Notes: generated by a model from the letters alone, not told the origin. Shown: positions 15,668 through 25,118, counted from the stretch's first letter. The stretch: 64,000 nucleotides of DNA from Pseudomonas sp. PSKL.D1 (GCF_028898945.1 NZ_CP118607.1:5442001-5506000), one strand, 5' to 3'. Numbers and translations are program-made.

Positions 15668-18349
15668 ATGAAAAGCCAACCCGATGCCGCCAGCCGTGTG
15701 GCGGCCGAGGTCGTCACGCAGCTTCCCGTGCCTTCGCGGCTCGGCATGCTGCGTTTCGAACGGCTCAACGAAGCCTCGTGGTCGATGCTTTACCTCGACC
15801 CGGCTTGCGAACGCCAGTTCGGGGTACCTGCCGCTGACTTGTGCGCATTGATCGACTCGCCGTATGCGAGCCTGATGGAGCCCGAGACCCGCTACCGCCT
15901 GCACGATGAAATCCAGCAGCAGCTGAACGGGCGCGGTTACTACCGTGTGCGCTACACCCTGCATACCCAGTCGCTCTCCTTGAGGCTGCTGGAAGCCGGT
16001 GAAGCCTACAAGCAGCACAACCGCCAGCTTTTGCGTGGTTTCCTCACCGTACTGGACGATGAAAGCGACGCTGAGGACGCCAACGAGCTGGAATCGCGCA
16101 ACAACCGGTTGCAGCTGGCGCTGCAAATGAACCAGCGCGCCCAGGAAGAACAACTCGAGCACCTTGACCGTGTACGTGGCCAGCAAGACTTGATCCTGCG
16201 CCTGGCGCGACAGCGTTACAGCGCTGAAAACTCGCTGCTTGAAGCCGCCGAACTGATCACCCGCAGCGCCTGTGAAATCTACAAGGTTGACTGCGCCAGC
16301 ATCTGGCACCTCGAAGATCAGCGCCTTGAGCCTATCAGTGCCTGGTTCAGCCGTGAGCAGGCGCACCGCTTGCCAGCCCCGATCGATGCCAGCCGCTTCC
16401 CGGATTACCTCGAAGCCCTGCACGCCAGCCGCGCGATCGATGCCCACAACGCCAACCACGACCCGCGTACCCGAGAACTGGCCGAAACCCTGCTCGGCGA
16501 CAACAACGCCATGCTCGATGCCAGTATCCGCGTGGATGGCCAGGTGGTAGGCGTGCTGTGCCTGGAACAAACCGGCCAGCCCCGGGCCTGGCAGTCAGAT
16601 GAAATCGCCTTTGCCGGTGAATTGGCCGACCAGTTCGCCCAGGTCATCACCAACCACAACCGCCGTACTGCCGCCAGCGCGTTGCACCTGTTCCAGCGCG
16701 CGGTAGAGCAAAGTGCCAGCGCTTTCCTGCTGGTGAACCGTGATGGCGTGGTCGAGTACGTAAACCCAAGCTTTACCGCAATTACCCAATACAGCACCGA
16801 GGAAGTACAGGGCTTCCACCTGGCGGAACTGCCAGCGCTGGAAAACCTCAGCGAACTGCTGTTCGACTCGCCATCCAGCCTGGCCATGGGCAATAGCTGG
16901 CAAGGCGAGTTCAAAAGCCGGCGCAAAAGCCTGGAGCCTTACTGGGGTCAGTTGTCGATCTCCAAGGTCTACGGCGATAACCGCGAACTGACCCACTACA
17001 TCGGCATTTACGAAGACATCACCCAGAGCAAGCTGGCCCAGCAGCGCATCGAGCGGTTGGCCTACACCGACAACCTGACCAACCTGGGCAACCGCCCTGC
17101 GTTCATCCGCAGCCTCGACGAGCGCTTTGCCCGTGCAGGCGATAACCCGATCTGCCTGCTGCTGGTGGACATCGACAATTTCAAGCGGATCAACGACAGC
17201 CTCGGCCACCAAACCGGTGACAAGCTGCTGATCAGCCTGGCGCGCCGCCTGCGTAACAGCCTGGGTGCAAGTGACATCCTGGCTCGCTTTGCCAGTAACG
17301 AGTTCGCCGTACTGCTCGACGACACCAGCCTGGAAGACGGCCAGGGCGTGGCCCAGCAACTGCTGCGCACCCTCGACAAACCCATGTTCGTCGACAACCA
17401 GCTGATCAACGTCACCGCTTCCGTAGGCCTGGCATGCGCGCCACTGCATGGCAGCGACCCGACTTCACTGATGAAAAATGCAGGCCTGGCCCTGCACAAG
17501 GCCAAGGCCAACGGCAAACATCAGGTGCAGGTGTTTACCGAAGTGCTCAATGCCGAGGCCAGCTACAAGTTGTTCGTCGAAAACAACCTGCGCCGCGCGC
17601 TGACACAGAACGAGCTGGAGGTGTTCTACCAGCCCAAGCTGTGCCTGCGCAGTGGTCGTCTGCTGGGCCTGGAAGCGCTGCTGCGCTGGAACCATCCCGA
17701 GCGCGGCATGATCCGCCCGGACCAGTTCATCAGCGTGGCCGAAGAAACCGGCCTGATCATTCCGATCGGCAAATGGGTGGTGCGCCAGTCGTGCCGCATG
17801 AGCCAGCAATTGCGCGAGGACGGCATGGGCAATTTGCACGTGGCCATCAACCTTTCGCCCAAGCAGTTCTCCGACCCCGACCTGGTCGCCTCGATCGGCT
17901 CGATCCTCAAGGAAGAAGCCCTGCCCCCGCACCTGCTGGAGCTGGAGCTGACCGAAGGCCTGCTGCTGGAAGCCACCGAAGATACCCACCGCCAGCTCGA
18001 CGAGCTGAAAGCGCTGGGCCTGACCCTGGCCATGGACGACTTCGGCACCGGTTACTCGTCGCTCAGCTACCTGAAAAAATTCCCGATCGACATCATCAAG
18101 ATCGACCGCAGCTTCATCAACGAAATCCCGGACAACCAGGACGACATGGAAATCACCTCGGCGGTAGTGGCCATGGCGCACAACCTGAAGCTCAAGGTGG
18201 TGGCCGAGGGTATCGAGACGCCCGAGCAGTTGGCGTTCCTGCGTCGGCACCGGTGCGATGTGGGGCAAGGTTACCTGTTCGACCGGCCAATCCCGGGCAG
18301 CGAACTTTCCGAGAGGCTGAAGCGCTATCCGCGCGGCCCAATGGACTGA
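15668..18349 (+). CDS. dipA: c-di-GMP phosphodiesterase, DipA-like (GAF-PAS-GGDEF-EAL)
   Basis: 893 residues, matching DipA (PA5017) in size and position next to msrA and aceF. Domain order: an N-terminal sensor region (about 1-150), GAF (about 185-325), PAS ('ASAFLLVNRDGVVEYVNPSF', about 345-450), GGDEF (about 460-625) and EAL (about 635-885). The cyclase signature reads 'FASNEFAVLL', so GGDEF is degenerate (ASNEF). The EAL domain keeps 'LEALLRWNHPERG' and 'DDFGTGYSSLSYLKKFP'. It is therefore predicted to degrade c-di-GMP, with the GGDEF domain perhaps sensing GTP. DipA acts in biofilm dispersal in P. aeruginosa. The ATG at 15668 follows a long aceF spacer; no membrane segment is seen. Confidence 0.92.
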   Translation: MKSQPDAASRVAAEVVTQLPVPSRLGMLRFERLNEASWSMLYLDPACERQFGVPAADLCALIDSPYASLMEPETRYRLHDEIQQQLNGRGYYRVRYTLHTQSLSLRLLEAGEAYKQHNRQLLRGFLTVLDDESDAEDANELESRNNRLQLALQMNQRAQEEQLEHLDRVRGQQDLILRLARQRYSAENSLLEAAELITRSACEIYKVDCASIWHLEDQRLEPISAWFSREQAHRLPAPIDASRFPDYLEALHASRAIDAHNANHDPRTRELAETLLGDNNAMLDASIRVDGQVVGVLCLEQTGQPRAWQSDEIAFAGELADQFAQVITNHNRRTAASALHLFQRAVEQSASAFLLVNRDGVVEYVNPSFTAITQYSTEEVQGFHLAELPALENLSELLFDSPSSLAMGNSWQGEFKSRRKSLEPYWGQLSISKVYGDNRELTHYIGIYEDITQSKLAQQRIERLAYTDNLTNLGNRPAFIRSLDERFARAGDNPICLLLVDIDNFKRINDSLGHQTGDKLLISLARRLRNSLGASDILARFASNEFAVLLDDTSLEDGQGVAQQLLRTLDKPMFVDNQLINVTASVGLACAPLHGSDPTSLMKNAGLALHKAKANGKHQVQVFTEVLNAEASYKLFVENNLRRALTQNELEVFYQPKLCLRSGRLLGLEALLRWNHPERGMIRPDQFISVAEETGLIIPIGKWVVRQSCRMSQQLREDGMGNLHVAINLSPKQFSDPDLVASIGSILKEEALPPHLLELELTEGLLLEATEDTHRQLDELKALGLTLAMDDFGTGYSSLSYLKKFPIDIIKIDRSFINEIPDNQDDMEITSAVVAMAHNLKLKVVAEGIETPEQLAFLRRHRCDVGQGYLFDRPIPGSELSERLKRYPRGPMD

Positions 18350-18410
18350 CATCAGCGTCAGGGTCGGGCACTATAGAGTCCATCCGGCCCTTCGCGGGCA
18401 ACCTCGCCCC

Positions 18411-18437
18411 TTGTAGGAGCGGATTCATCCGCGATGG
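18411..18437. repeat. Single REP, GGATTCATCCGCG subtype
   Basis: One copy of TTGTAGGAGCGGATTCATCC followed by GCGATGG, in the spacer between the dipA homolog and msrA. No inverted partner is seen nearby. Confidence 0.85.
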
Positions 18438-18476
18438 CCCCACCCCTATCCCACAGAAAAACACAGAGGAACGGCC

Positions 18477-19145
18477 ATGGTCCTGCGTTCTGAAATCCTG
18501 GTGAACAAAAACGTCATGCCTACCGCGGAACAAGCCCTGCCCGGCCGCGAAACCCCGATGACCCTGCCCGAGTTCCACTACGTGTTCGAAGGCACCCCAC
18601 TGCTCGGCCCGTTCTTCGAAGGCAGCATCGACTTCGCCATCTTTGGCCTGGGCTGCTTCTGGGGCGCCGAGCGCCGCTTCTGGCAGCGCGAAGGCGTGGT
18701 CAGCACCGTGGTCGGCTACGCCGGCGGCTTTACCCCCAACCCCACGTACGAAGAAGTCTGCTCAGGCCTGACCGGCCACACGGAAGTGGTGCTGGTGGTG
18801 TTCGACAAGGACAAAGTCAGCTACCGCGAGCTGCTGGCCATGTTCTGGGAGCTGCATAACCCGACCCAAGGCATGCGCCAAGGCAATGACGTGGGCACCC
18901 AGTACCGTTCGGCCATCTACTGCACCAGCCCCGAACAACTGGAGCAGGCCAAGGCCAGCCGTGACGCCTTCCAGGCCGAGCTGAACAAGGCCGGCTTCGG
19001 CGAAATCACCACCGAGATCGACCAGGCCCCGACCGTGTACTTCGCCGAGGCCTACCACCAGCAGTATCTGGCCAAGAACCCGGACGGTTATTGCGGTATC
19101 GGTGGCACCGGTGTCTGCCTGCCGCCAAGCCTGCAAGGGAACTGA
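18477..19145 (+). CDS. msrA: Peptide methionine (S)-S-oxide reductase MsrA
   Basis: 222 residues, with the catalytic '[13 protein letters not shown]' (Cys60) and recycling cysteines at the C terminus ('[10 protein letters not shown]', Cys206 and Cys214), the three-Cys arrangement of E. coli MsrA. It reduces the S-epimer of methionine sulfoxide in free Met and proteins, using thioredoxin. An N-terminal extension of about 50 residues before the domain matches the long MsrA form. The ATG at 18477 has AGAGGA eight bases upstream. A GST-like gene follows three bases after its stop, so the two are probably co-transcribed as an oxidative-stress pair. Confidence 0.97.
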   Translation: MVLRSEILVNKNVMPTAEQALPGRETPMTLPEFHYVFEGTPLLGPFFEGSIDFAIFGLGCFWGAERRFWQREGVVSTVVGYAGGFTPNPTYEEVCSGLTGHTEVVLVVFDKDKVSYRELLAMFWELHNPTQGMRQGNDVGTQYRSAIYCTSPEQLEQAKASRDAFQAELNKAGFGEITTEIDQAPTVYFAEAYHQQYLAKNPDGYCGIGGTGVCLPPSLQGN

Positions 19146-19148
19146 GCC

Positions 19149-19763
19149 ATGATCCTGTTCCATTCACCATTGTCGCCATTCGTGCGCAAGGTCATGGTCG
19201 TGCTGCACGAGACCGGCCAGCTTGATCGTGTCACCTTGCTGCCGGTGAACATCAGCCCGGTGAACGGCGACGAGGAACTCAACCGCGACAACCCGATCGG
19301 CAAGGTGCCGGCCCTGCGCCTGGAAGACGGCACCGTGCTGCACGACAGCCGGGTAATCTGCGAGTTTCTGGACCTGCAGCATGTCGGTACGCCACTGCTC
19401 CCGCGTGAAGGTTCGGCACGCTGGCGGCGCATGACGCTGATGGCACAGGCCGACGCAATCATGGATGCATCGGTTTCGTCGCGTTACGAAAGCTTCCTGC
19501 GCCCCGAGGACAAGCGCTGGGACGGCTGGTTGAACGCACAAAGCGAGAAGATCAGCCGCAGCCTGGCCAACCTGGAACAGGAACACCTGGCGGAGCTGGC
19601 TTCCGGGTTTGACCTGGCGGCGATTGGCGTGGCCTGCGCCTTGGGGTATCTGGACCTGCGTCAGCCGGAGTTTGGCTGGCGTGAGCGCCAGCCTGGGCTG
19701 GCCGCCTGGTATGCCCAGGTGGCTGAGCGGCCGTCAATGATCGCCACAGCCCCTCCAGCCTGA
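19149..19763 (+). CDS. Glutathione S-transferase family protein
   Basis: 204 residues. The N-terminal thioredoxin-like domain starts '[21 protein letters not shown]' and has the glutathione gamma-glutamyl site '[10 protein letters not shown]' (about residues 64-73) and a cis-Pro in 'IGKVPAL'. The C-terminal part is all-alpha. The position equivalent to the catalytic Ser/Cys is Ser in 'SPLSPF'. The substrate cannot be predicted. It is joined to msrA by a three-base gap (GAGCC serves as spacing) and converges on the retropepsin-like gene. Confidence 0.88.
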   Translation: MILFHSPLSPFVRKVMVVLHETGQLDRVTLLPVNISPVNGDEELNRDNPIGKVPALRLEDGTVLHDSRVICEFLDLQHVGTPLLPREGSARWRRMTLMAQADAIMDASVSSRYESFLRPEDKRWDGWLNAQSEKISRSLANLEQEHLAELASGFDLAAIGVACALGYLDLRQPEFGWRERQPGLAAWYAQVAERPSMIATAPPA

Positions 19764-19803
19764 CCTATCCACCGCTCCTACGTTGGGGCCAATCCGTTTC
19801 AAA

Positions 19804-20304
19804 TCAGCAATCAGGCTTATCAGCGGTAAACTTCTTCGCAGGGTTTACCGCTGCCTTGAACTCGCGCAGGGCCTTGGCGCCGATCAACAGCGGGTAGTTG
19901 AAGCTGCTGCGGTCAACCAGGTTGACCTCCACGGTACGCTTCACATCGCCAAGGCACAGCTCAAGATCGACCACCGGGCGCTTGGAGATCTCCGGCGCAT
20001 CGCCCTCTTCCTCTTCATCCGCACGATTCTTGATCTTGCTGATGCGCGCCAGCTTGTGCTCATACACCTTGCCGTCGGCGTCCTTGGTCGCCAGGCGGAA
20101 GCGTACCCATTCATCGCCATCACGGGTAAACAACTCGATGTCCTTGGCCGACAGCGATGCGGTGTAGGCGCCAGTATCCATCTTGGCCTTCAGGGTTTCG
20201 CCCAGCTCAGGCAGGGCGATGTTCTCGTAACGGCCATACAGCGTAGGCTCGGCGGCCATAACCGGCAGCGCCAGTAGCGACAACAGGGCAAGCAGAGATT
20301 TCAC
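19804..20304 (-). CDS. Retropepsin-like (PF05618-type) periplasmic protein
   Basis: 166 residues with a signal peptide ('MKSLLALLSLLALPVMAAEP', cleavage near residue 18). The mature part holds 'KMDTGAYTASLSA' (Asp43-Thr44-Gly45), the D-T/S-G motif of retroviral-type aspartic proteases, and a later 'YPLLIGAKALREF' segment. The family was once called ATP-dependent zinc protease, but the motif fits a retropepsin fold. Such proteins in Gram-negatives are periplasmic and often linked to osmotic stress or transglutaminase/ATP-grasp genes; no such partner is next to it here. It stands alone, convergent with the GST gene and divergent from the acyltransferase. Confidence 0.85.
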   Translation of the reverse strand: MKSLLALLSLLALPVMAAEPTLYGRYENIALPELGETLKAKMDTGAYTASLSAKDIELFTRDGDEWVRFRLATKDADGKVYEHKLARISKIKNRADEEEEGDAPEISKRPVVDLELCLGDVKRTVEVNLVDRSSFNYPLLIGAKALREFKAAVNPAKKFTADKPDC

Positions 20305-20485
20305 AGGGCAGGCTTCCTTGAAAAGGGTCAGTGCTTAGACTGCACTGGCAGGATAGGTTCGCTGTCACAAGGTTAAACAACATAATGTGAAACATTTGTC
20401 TGTGCCGCCGGGCATTGGACATTTGGCGTAGGGCACCGCCCTGCTTATCATTGCCAACCGTTTTTCCCACAACAAGAGTTTCTTT

Positions 20486-21373
20486 ATGCGTCGCCTGCTG
20501 ATCGGCATTCTCACGACCACCCTGCTGCTGCTCAACACTCTGGTGATGATCGGGCCGCTGCTGGTCTTCGCCCTGCTCAAACTGGTACTGCCAGGCCGGT
20601 GGCGTGACTATGCGTCCGCAGCAGTGATGTGGTTTGCCGAAGCCTGGTCGGAAGTCGACAAGGCCATTTTTGCCCTGTGCATTCCCACCCAATGGGACAT
20701 TCGTGGTGTCGAGAACCTGCGCAAGGACACTTCTTACCTGGCCGTCAGCAACCATCAGACATGGGTCGACATCCCGGCACTGATCGAAAGCCTCAACCGC
20801 CGCACGCCGTTCTTCAAATTCTTCCTCAAGAAGGAGTTGATCTGGGTTCCGCTGCTGGGCCTGGCCTGGTGGGGCCTGGATTACCCGTTCATGAAGCGCT
20901 ACAGCAAAGCGTTTCTGGAGAAGCACCCGGAGCTCAAAGGCAAGGATCTGGAAATCACCAAAGCCGCCTGTGAGCTGTTCAAGCGCCAGCCGGTGACCGT
21001 GGTCAATTACCTTGAAGGCACAAGGTTTACCGAAGCCAAGCACCGCGAACAGCAGTCGCCGTATCGCTACCTGCTTAAACCCAAGGCCGGCGGCGTTGCC
21101 TTCGTGCTGGCGGCGCTGGGCGAACAGCTGGATGCCCTGCTGGATGTGACCATCGTGTATCCGGGCAACAAGGCACCGGGGTTCTGGGACTTGCTCAACG
21201 GCAGTATCAGCCGGGTGATTATCGACATTCAGGTGCGTGAACTGGACCCTGCACTGTGGGCTGGGGATTACGAGAATGATCCTGAATTCCGCCAGGCTGT
21301 GCAGGCGTGGGTGAACCAGTTGTGGGTTGAGAAAGATGAGCGCATCGAGCAGTTGCGTGGCGAAATGAGCTGA
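20486..21373 (+). CDS. PlsC/LPLAT-family acyltransferase (YihG-like)
   Basis: 295 residues with an N-terminal membrane segment (residues 3-36). It carries the acyltransferase block I 'NHQTWVDIPAL' (His90 and Asp95, the NHX4D motif) and block III 'YLEGTRFTEAKH' (about 176-187). The family acylates lysophosphatidate-like or other lipid acceptors at the inner membrane. It is longer than PlsC (about 250) and resembles the YihG/YihE-linked acyltransferases. The upstream spacer is short and it looks monocistronic; a REP pair follows the stop codon at once. The acceptor is unknown. Confidence 0.88.
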   Translation: MRRLLIGILTTTLLLLNTLVMIGPLLVFALLKLVLPGRWRDYASAAVMWFAEAWSEVDKAIFALCIPTQWDIRGVENLRKDTSYLAVSNHQTWVDIPALIESLNRRTPFFKFFLKKELIWVPLLGLAWWGLDYPFMKRYSKAFLEKHPELKGKDLEITKAACELFKRQPVTVVNYLEGTRFTEAKHREQQSPYRYLLKPKAGGVAFVLAALGEQLDALLDVTIVYPGNKAPGFWDLLNGSISRVIIDIQVRELDPALWAGDYENDPEFRQAVQAWVNQLWVEKDERIEQLRGEMS

Positions 21374-21447
21374 TCGCGGATAAATCCGCTCCTACAGCTT
21401 GAACCCCTGTAGGAGCGGATTCACCGAGACGTCGGACCGCCGCGATG
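21373..21447. repeat. REP pair with one CCGAGACGTCGG variant arm
   Basis: The left copy is the ordinary type (ATCGCGGATAAATCCGCTCC). The right copy reads TGTAGGAGCGGATTCACCGA followed by GACGTCGGACCGCCGCGATGG, so the usual short loop is replaced by a longer insert around GACGTC. The pair starts at the stop codon of the acyltransferase gene. Confidence 0.88.
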
Positions 21448-21573
21448 GCCTCAGTACTCTTCCCAATTAAAACCCTGCCTAATAATCCACATAAGGATTA
21501 CTTTTTTGTAACAACCCACCCAAGTGGATAAAAATCGACCAAAGCACAACTACAAAAATGCCTGGATCGATCA

Positions 21574-22923
21574 ATGGCCAATCAACCTAGCTCCGCCCCC
21601 GCCCAACTCCGCCGCGTTCTGGGCCTGCCCGCCCTGGTGTTCTTCGGCCTGGTGTACATGGTCCCGCTGACCATTTTCACTACTTACGGCATCGTCACCG
21701 AAATTACCGGTGGCCGCACCGCCGGGGCTTATCTGGTCACCTTGCTGGCCATGCTGTTCACCGCCGCATCTTACAGCTTCATGGTCAAACGCTTCCCAGT
21801 GGCGGGTTCAGCGTATTCCTATACCAGCATGGCATTTGGCCCGAATGCGGGCTTCCTTGCTGGCTGGTCGCTGCTGCTCGACTACCTGTTCCTGCCGATG
21901 ATCAATTACCTGCTGATCGGCTTGTTCCTGAATATCGCTTTCCCGCAGGTTCCCGCCTGGGCCTTCGTACTTGCCACAATTGCCCTGGTAACGCTGCTCA
22001 ATGTGGTTGGCATCAACTCGGTAGCGAAGACCAGCAACCTGATTGTCGGCGCACAGATCGTCTTCATTGGGGTGTTCGTCGCGTTGTCCTGCAAGACCGT
22101 TGCCGGCCAGCCGCTGGACCTGCTCTCGCCCTTGCTGGGCGATGGAACCAAACCTGGCTTCAGCCACCTCATGGCTGGCGCGGCGGTGCTGTGCTTATCG
22201 TTCCTCGGGTTTGATGCCGTTTCGACATTGGCCGAAGAGTGCCGCGATGCACGTCGTGACGTTCCACGGGCCATCATCCTTACCACCCTGTTTGCCGGCC
22301 TTCTGTTCACCTTGCTGGCCTACGTCAGCCAACTGGTACTGCCAGGCAGCAGCTTCGCCAACGCCGATGCCGCAGCTAACGAGGTCATGTTCAAGGCCGG
22401 CGGCCAGTTCCTCACCAATTTCTTCACAGCTGCGTACGTTGCTGGCAGCCTGGGTTCGGCGCTGGCCTCGCAGGCGGCAGTTTCGCGCATCCTGTTCACG
22501 ATGGGCCGTGACAAGGTACTGCCGCAACGCAGCTTCGGTTACCTGTCGCCGCGCTTCGGCACACCAGTGGTAGCCGTTCTGTTGGTCTCGGCGTTCTCGC
22601 TGCTGGCTCTGGTGATTGACTTGGCGACCCTTGCCTCACTGATCAGCTTCGGCGCATTGGTGGCATTTTCGGCAGTTAACCTGGCGGTGGTGAAAACGCA
22701 TTTGATGAATGACAACAGCCAGCGCCACCTCAAAGGCCTGTTGCAGTACGGGATGGTTCCACTGGTCGGCCTGGGGCTGACCCTGTGGCTGTGGACCAGC
22801 CTGTCCGCGTTGACGCTGGTTATTGGCCTTTGCTGGTTTGCGCTGGGCCTTGCTTACCTCGCCGCACTCACCTCAGGCTTCCGCCGCCCGGTGGGGATGA
22901 TGGACTTTTCCGAACCCGCCTGA
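21574..22923 (+). CDS. APC-family permease (PuuP-like amino acid/polyamine transporter)
   Basis: 449 residues with about twelve hydrophobic segments spread over the whole length. The first contains 'ALVFFGLVYMVPLTIFTTYG', the conserved helix 1 of APC permeases, followed by 'FPVAGSAYSYTSMAFGP' and 'FLGFDAVSTLAEECRDARRD', typical of amino acid/polyamine:proton symporters. It most resembles the putrescine importer PuuP group. Substrate assignment is inference. It stands alone; about 125 bp of ordinary sequence separates it from the REP pair upstream, and another REP group follows the stop codon. Confidence 0.87.
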   Translation: MANQPSSAPAQLRRVLGLPALVFFGLVYMVPLTIFTTYGIVTEITGGRTAGAYLVTLLAMLFTAASYSFMVKRFPVAGSAYSYTSMAFGPNAGFLAGWSLLLDYLFLPMINYLLIGLFLNIAFPQVPAWAFVLATIALVTLLNVVGINSVAKTSNLIVGAQIVFIGVFVALSCKTVAGQPLDLLSPLLGDGTKPGFSHLMAGAAVLCLSFLGFDAVSTLAEECRDARRDVPRAIILTTLFAGLLFTLLAYVSQLVLPGSSFANADAAANEVMFKAGGQFLTNFFTAAYVAGSLGSALASQAAVSRILFTMGRDKVLPQRSFGYLSPRFGTPVVAVLLVSAFSLLALVIDLATLASLISFGALVAFSAVNLAVVKTHLMNDNSQRHLKGLLQYGMVPLVGLGLTLWLWTSLSALTLVIGLCWFALGLAYLAALTSGFRRPVGMMDFSEPA

Positions 22924-22935
22924 ATGACTCGGCCC

Positions 22936-23050
22936 TTGTAGGAGCGGATTCACCGAGACGTCGGACCGCCGCGATGAAGGCATTGCGGTACATGGCACCG
23001 GCGTTGCCGGTGATCGCGGCGGTCCGACGTCTCGGTAAATCCGCTCCTAC
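22936..23050. repeat. Inverted pair of variant REPs (CCGAGACGTCGG type)
   Basis: Two inverted copies of the long REP variant (TGTAGGAGCGGATTCACCGA...CCGCGATG at 22938-22975 and its complement at about 23013-23050) flank a short centre with CACCGGCGTTGCCGGTG. The right copy provides the stop codon of the DUF2780 gene: the TAG on the minus strand (23047-23049) is the TAG of TGTAGGAGC. Confidence 0.9.
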
Positions 23051-23622
23051 ACCGAGGGTTGGGTCAACGGTGCCGGGGTAGTCCACAGGCTACCCAGGTT
23101 TTGCAGCAGCGTCGCGGCGATGCCCTGTTGGCCCAAATACTGGAGGATCAGCGGGGCAAACTGGCCGATCATGCCAGTATCCATCCCCAACGCCTTGAAG
23201 GCGTTGTCCAGATCGGTGGTGCTCTTTACGTCGTTACCCAGTGCCTTGCTCAGCGCCGATGGGTTTTCGCTGCTCTCGCCCAGCAAATCGCCCAACCCGC
23301 TCAAGCTGCCCAACGCATTGGCACCAGAAAGCAGATCAAGCCCCGGTACAGCCTTGGTCAACTGCCCGTAGTCGTCGCTGCTCAGGTTGTTACGCGCCAG
23401 CCCCAGCATCGCCCCTGCCCCGCCAACAGCCTGTTCAGGAGTAATGTTCAGCTCACTGCCAAGGGTGTTGAGCAGGTTGGCCTGCCCCTCGGGCGCCTGC
23501 ACCTGGCCCTGCTGCTTCTGGGTTTGCATGGCCGATACGGCATTGGCCGCATCGCTGAGGTTAAAGGCGAACACCGGGCTCGCGGCCAGGGTCATCAGGG
23601 TTGCCAGGGTGAATGCTTTCAT
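23047..23622 (-). CDS. DUF2780-type secreted protein (VcgC/VcgE-like)
   Basis: 191 residues from the ATG ending at 23622. The protein begins with a signal peptide ('MKAFTLATLMTLAASPVFAF'). The mature part has 'LLNTLGSELNITPEQAVGGA' and 'MLGLARNNLSSDDYGQL', the pattern of the DUF2780 family of small exported proteins of unknown function. A GAGGT ribosome site lies about nine bases before this ATG; the longer upstream reading runs through a terminator hairpin and is rejected. The stop codon lies inside a REP element, so the C-terminal end ('APLTQPSV') may have been set by REP insertion. Confidence 0.8.
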   Translation of the reverse strand: MKAFTLATLMTLAASPVFAFNLSDAANAVSAMQTQKQQGQVQAPEGQANLLNTLGSELNITPEQAVGGAGAMLGLARNNLSSDDYGQLTKAVPGLDLLSGANALGSLSGLGDLLGESSENPSALSKALGNDVKSTTDLDNAFKALGMDTGMIGQFAPLILQYLGQQGIAATLLQNLGSLWTTPAPLTQPSV

Positions 23623-23720
23623 CAGGAGGGACCTCGTCGGCCGGAATGGCCGGGGAAACGAGGCTTTGGACTGGAGGGCCGTAAAAATGTTCCGGCCTGT
23701 CATCGGCCAACTTGCAGTAC

Positions 23721-23742
23721 AACGCCCCCGTTCGGGGGCGTT
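23721..23742 (-). terminator. Hairpin between fdhA and the DUF2780 gene
   Basis: AACGCCCCCG (23721-23730) and CGGGGGCGTT (23733-23742) form a perfect ten-bp stem with a two-base loop, 11 bases after the fdhA stop on the minus strand. The U-tract is short, but position and stem strength fit a terminator for the sox-fdhA transcript. Confidence 0.7.
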
Positions 23743-23753
23743 GCTGGCGAAGG

Positions 23754-24953
23754 TTAAGCCGCGCCCCACATCTTGTGCGGGTCAATGACGAATTTCTTCG
23801 GCACGCCGGCATCGAACTCGCCATAGCCTTCAGGCGCCTGGTCGAGGTTGATCACCTGCACGCCCACCACTTCGGCGATGTTGATGCGGTCCCACATGAT
23901 CGCCTGCATCAACTGGCGGTTGTACTTCATGGTCGGGGTTTGCCCGGTGTGGAAGCTGTGCGACTTGGCCCAGCCCAGGCCGAAGCGGATGCTCAATGCA
24001 CCGATCTTGGCCGCGGCATCAACAGCACCCGGGTCTTCGGTGACGTACAGCCCCGGGATACCGATGCTGCCGGCCACGCGGGTTACTTGCATCAGCGAGT
24101 TCAGCACGGTGGCCGGCGCCTCATGCTTGGCACCCTCATGGCCATGCCCACGGGCCTCGAAACCAACGGCGTCGACAGCGCAGTCCACTTCTGGCTCACC
24201 AAGGATGTCGACGATCTGCTCGTGCAGTGGGGTGTCCTTGGACAGGTCGACCACTTCGAAGCCTTGGGACTTGGCGTGGGCCAGACGGGCCGGGTTAAGG
24301 TCACCGACAATGACGCAGGCCGCGCCCAGCAGGCGAGCCGAAGCGGCGGCAGCCAGGCCAACCGGGCCTGCGCCAGCAACGTAGACGGTGCTGCCTGGGC
24401 CTACACCCGCGGTCACGGCACCGTGGTAGCCGGTGGGCAGAATGTCGGACAGGCAGGTCAGGTCACGGATCTTCTCCATGGCCTTGTCGCGCTCGGGCAG
24501 TTTCAGCAGGTTGAAATCGGCATATGGCACCAGCACATACTCAGCCTGGCCGCCGGTCCAGTCACCCATGTCGACATAGCCGTAGGCACCACCGGCACGG
24601 GCCGGGTTGACGGTCAGGCACACACCGGTGTGCATCTCTTTGCAGGAGCGGCAGCGGCCGCAGGCGACGTTGAACGGTACCGAAACCAAATCGCCGATCT
24701 GCATGCGCTCGACGTCGCTGCCCTTCTCGACAATCTCACCGGTGATTTCGTGGCCCAGAACCAGGCCGACCTGGGCAGTGGTGCGGCCGCGGACCATGTG
24801 CTGGTCGGAGCCGCAGATGTTGGTGGAAACTACCTTGAGGATCACGCCGTGCTCGATCTTCTTGCCGCGTGGATCTTGCATTTTCGGGTAGTCGATCTTC
24901 TGCACCTCGACCTTGCCGGCGCCGAGATACACCACTCCACGATTGCCAGACAT
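23754..24953 (-). CDS. fdhA: Glutathione-independent formaldehyde dehydrogenase FdhA
   Basis: 399 residues, the exact length of the P. putida enzyme. It is a zinc-containing medium-chain dehydrogenase. The catalytic Cys47 is in 'STNICGSDQHMVRGR' and the structural-zinc cysteines are Cys98, 101, 104 and 112 ('ACGRCRSCKEMHTGVC'). NAD binds at 'VYVAGAGPVGLAAAASARLL'. It oxidises formaldehyde to formate with NAD and no added glutathione. It sits last in the glyA-sox-purU set and would remove formaldehyde released by sarcosine oxidation. The 238-bp gap to purU contains a REP pair, so it may also have its own promoter. Confidence 0.97.
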   Translation of the reverse strand: MSGNRGVVYLGAGKVEVQKIDYPKMQDPRGKKIEHGVILKVVSTNICGSDQHMVRGRTTAQVGLVLGHEITGEIVEKGSDVERMQIGDLVSVPFNVACGRCRSCKEMHTGVCLTVNPARAGGAYGYVDMGDWTGGQAEYVLVPYADFNLLKLPERDKAMEKIRDLTCLSDILPTGYHGAVTAGVGPGSTVYVAGAGPVGLAAAASARLLGAACVIVGDLNPARLAHAKSQGFEVVDLSKDTPLHEQIVDILGEPEVDCAVDAVGFEARGHGHEGAKHEAPATVLNSLMQVTRVAGSIGIPGLYVTEDPGAVDAAAKIGALSIRFGLGWAKSHSFHTGQTPTMKYNRQLMQAIMWDRINIAEVVGVQVINLDQAPEGYGEFDAGVPKKFVIDPHKMWGAA

Positions 24954-25118
24954 GCTCTTACCTCGCTTGATTTGTATTTATGCAGCGTTGGTTGAAGCGC
25001 CGCCATCCATGGGCGGCATGTGTTTCTGGAATGCAGGAATTGTGGGCCGGATGGGCGTGGGGGCAGTGACTGGATGCGACAGGGGGATGCCTTTTAACGG
25101 CAGGTATAAATGCGTTGG

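Noticed and set aside
21408..21447. Variant REP as a transposon end or att site
   Set aside because: No target duplication or transposase beside it; four dispersed copies inside REP context fit a REP subfamily better.
23623..23769. N-terminal extension of the DUF2780 protein
   Set aside because: It reads through the terminator hairpin at 23721-23742 and lacks homology; the ATG ending at 23622 starts a clear signal peptide.
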